NCBI RefSeq assembly: GCF_000739815.1
Contig: NZ_BBJJ01000069.1
Coordinates: 1-33,846, forward strand
DNA: 33,846 bases
Direction: 5' to 3'
Source of the DNA: Paraburkholderia mimosarum LMG 23256 = NBRC 106338
GTDB taxonomy: Bacteria; Pseudomonadota; Gammaproteobacteria; Burkholderiales; Burkholderiaceae
Below the pieces are notes generated by a model that saw only the letters and a program-made list of their open reading frames with translations, was not told where the DNA came from and did not search any database. The translations under genes were made by a program, and so were the position numbers. The stretch's first letter is position 1. Each line of letters starts with the position of its first letter. Shown in pieces: positions 32,775 to 33,846 of this stretch.

Positions 32775-33513
32775 ATGCGCTCCTTTTCGGACGGCGAAGC
32801 TCGCCGCCTTGCTCTTCTCAGCGATGCACGGAGCTTGGCGCCCAGGTACCCGCTCGTTCGGGTGCGCGATGGCGGGATGCCGGGAAAACGGCCGCGGGCT
32901 GCGCGCAACGTCCGATTTTCATCGACATGCGATCAGCATATACCGGTCCCACGCCATTGAAGGGCTGTAGATCTTCCCTCGCTGCGCCGCCTTGCTGTGT
33001 CTATGTCTGTGTCTGTGTCTGTGTCTGTTGCGCAAGCCGTACAGCCTTGGGGCCGGATCCTGCCTGGTGGCGAATGCTGGTCCCGCCTCTGCCGTCTGGT
33101 TGGCGAATGCGCCAAGGCGACCCCTTGCTGCCAGCCTGACAAGTGGCTGATCCATCGCATTCACCTGAGTCGACGCGTCCGGTGGGACAAGCGTGGGTAC
33201 GTGCAGGCACTCATTGTCAACCAGCCCTCGTCGTCAGGCAGGGATCGGCCGAGCGCATCCGCGTTTATGCTCCGAAGTAGTCGAGTTCGGGCGTCTCGCG
33301 CAGAAGATCTGCAATCGAGAGCGTTATGCGCTCGCCAGTTGCAGAAGCTGCTCGAACTCGGGAATCAGTTCCGACTCGGTCGAGATGCGCGGACACTATT
33401 TACGACGCTGACAGGTCTTGCCTGTCGGAGCTCGTTCTAAGGGTAATCGGTTGTTGGGCACCCAACCCCCGCATCGCGGCGGACGTCGTCCCATTTTCGT
33501 CAGGAGGGCTTCG
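32775..33513. other. non-coding or decayed region behind the kinase gene
   Basis: No intact gene is supported. The region contains a hexanucleotide repeat (32996-33025) and, on the minus strand, two short coding-like pieces in different frames (LIPEFEQLLQLASA around 33327-33370, and RITLSIADLLRETPELDYFG around 33268-33330 ending in TAA at 33265). Together these look like a frameshifted 3' end of one gene. The kinase promoter should lie in the first 150 bases. Confidence 0.45.
32996..33025. repeat. tandem hexanucleotide repeat, five units of TGTGTC
   Basis: Five consecutive 6-base units (second unit TATGTC, the others exact). It is not inside any gene I can support. Such short repeats can change length by slippage. 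Confidence 0.9.
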
Positions 33514-33787
33514 ATGAAGAAGATCGCGCCGGCCCACGCGTGCTGCCGGAGATATAGAGAATGATTTCGTGGAACTGGTGTCCTCCGGGCTACCGTTCGC
33601 AATGGCAAGCGAAAAGTTCGAGCGTCTCTGGGACGAGGTCAACTTGGCCGCAGCGAGCGTAATTTCGTCCCCGGAAGTCAACAGATATATCGCGCTACTG
33701 ATACGCATGCAGGGCGTGTACGAATCGCAGTACAGCCGAAGCACACGTATGGAGCTTGCATCTCACCGTTGTCCGAATACGGCGTAA
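33514..33787 (+). pseudogene. small gene, apparently frameshifted
   Basis: An excellent ribosome site (AGGAGG, 6 bases before ATG 33514) starts MKKIAPAHACCRRYRE and stop. In another frame, a coding-like stretch continues directly: ENDFVELVSSGLPFAMASEK, then FERLWDEVNLAAASVISSPE. A frameshift near 33545-33560 would join them. The 3' part overlaps a possible methyltransferase end on the other strand, so the last 110 bases are uncertain. No family recognised. Confidence 0.3.
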
Positions 33788-33846
33788 CGTCGTCGGCCAC
33801 TGCTTTCTGGATCGCAGCCAGCGCCTGTGGCGACTGCGCCCTAGCA
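33678..33846 (-). CDS. possible 3' end of a SAM-dependent methyltransferase (partial)
   Basis: Entering from the right edge, the minus strand reads AQSPQALAAIQKAVADDVTP, then YSDNGEMQAPYVCFG, ending at 33678. Class I methyltransferases often end with an Ala-rich helix, a PY and a G-x-APxxxW-like strand, which this resembles. Beyond CFG the sequence loses that character, so the last residues may be altered. The start lies outside the window. Confidence 0.3.
   Translation of the reverse strand, partial: ARAQSPQALAAIQKAVADDVTPYSDNGEMQAPYVCFGCTAIRTRPACVSVARYIC

Noticed and set aside
33453..33466. GTTGGG-CA-CCCAAC palindrome and a nearby GACAGG/CCTGTC hairpin (33410-33426)
   Set aside because: Short, GC-rich and not placed after a supported gene; likely chance.
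1..33846. CRISPR arrays, rRNA and tRNA genes, integrase or phage genes
   Set aside because: No regularly spaced repeats, tRNA-like arms or characteristic genes were found; the only mobile DNA is the IS200/IS605 remnant.

Overview
The window looks like a chromosomal stretch from a high-GC Gram-negative beta-proteobacterium, most likely Burkholderiaceae of the Paraburkholderia/Caballeronia type. The reasons are codon use, an OmpC-like trimeric porin, an aromatic-acid/H+ symporter, a BKACE enzyme, and a remnant of a trimeric autotransporter. No rRNA, tRNA or CRISPR array was seen. Assignments rest on reading motifs by eye; no database search was possible.

Layout, left half. An APC-family permease runs off the left edge (1-1285, minus). 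After a 670-bp gap comes a PAS-GAF-GGDEF-EAL cyclic-di-GMP protein (1959-4304) and a small unknown protein (4405-4713). Next is a compact catabolic module: an AraC-type regulator (4900-5991) convergent with a TauD-type dioxygenase / BKACE pair (7975 to 5975, minus). Upstream of that pair lies an adjacent direct repeat of exact 21-bp period that fits an AraC-family activator site. A chemoreceptor (8447-10003) follows. Then comes a carbohydrate ABC importer in the order ATPase-permease-binding protein (14262 to 11371), with a mutarotase-like protein (10070-10969) that seems to lack the usual catalytic residues. A porin (16146-17384) and an AAHS-type MFS transporter (14719-16077) close this half.

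Middle. From about 18.0 to 23.1 kb the DNA is loosely packed. It holds a HisN-like phosphatase, a FemAB-like GNAT protein, several small unknown proteins, and a stand-alone membrane domain resembling the N-terminus of quinoprotein glucose dehydrogenase. A two-gene unit follows: a secreted metallophosphoesterase and a cupredoxin (23314-24638). Behind it lies a gene graveyard (24.69-25.41 kb): a 3' gene fragment, a frameshifted IS200/IS605 transposase, and the last 50 or so residues of a trimeric autotransporter anchor.

Right half. The clearest regulatory story is a low-oxygen module. A tandem universal stress protein (25626-26447), a CBS-CBS-BON protein (26547-27236, minus) and a hemerythrin (27509-28090) each have an FNR/Anr-type palindrome. 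In all three cases it is centred about 40.5 bp upstream of the start predicted from a -10-like hexamer. This argues for one co-regulated oxygen-limitation response. A YadG/YadH-like ABC-2 exporter (28316-30090) and a four-PAS hybrid histidine kinase (30135-32774, minus) follow. The last kilobase is decayed sequence with a hexanucleotide repeat, a broken small gene, and a possible methyltransferase 3' end at the right edge.
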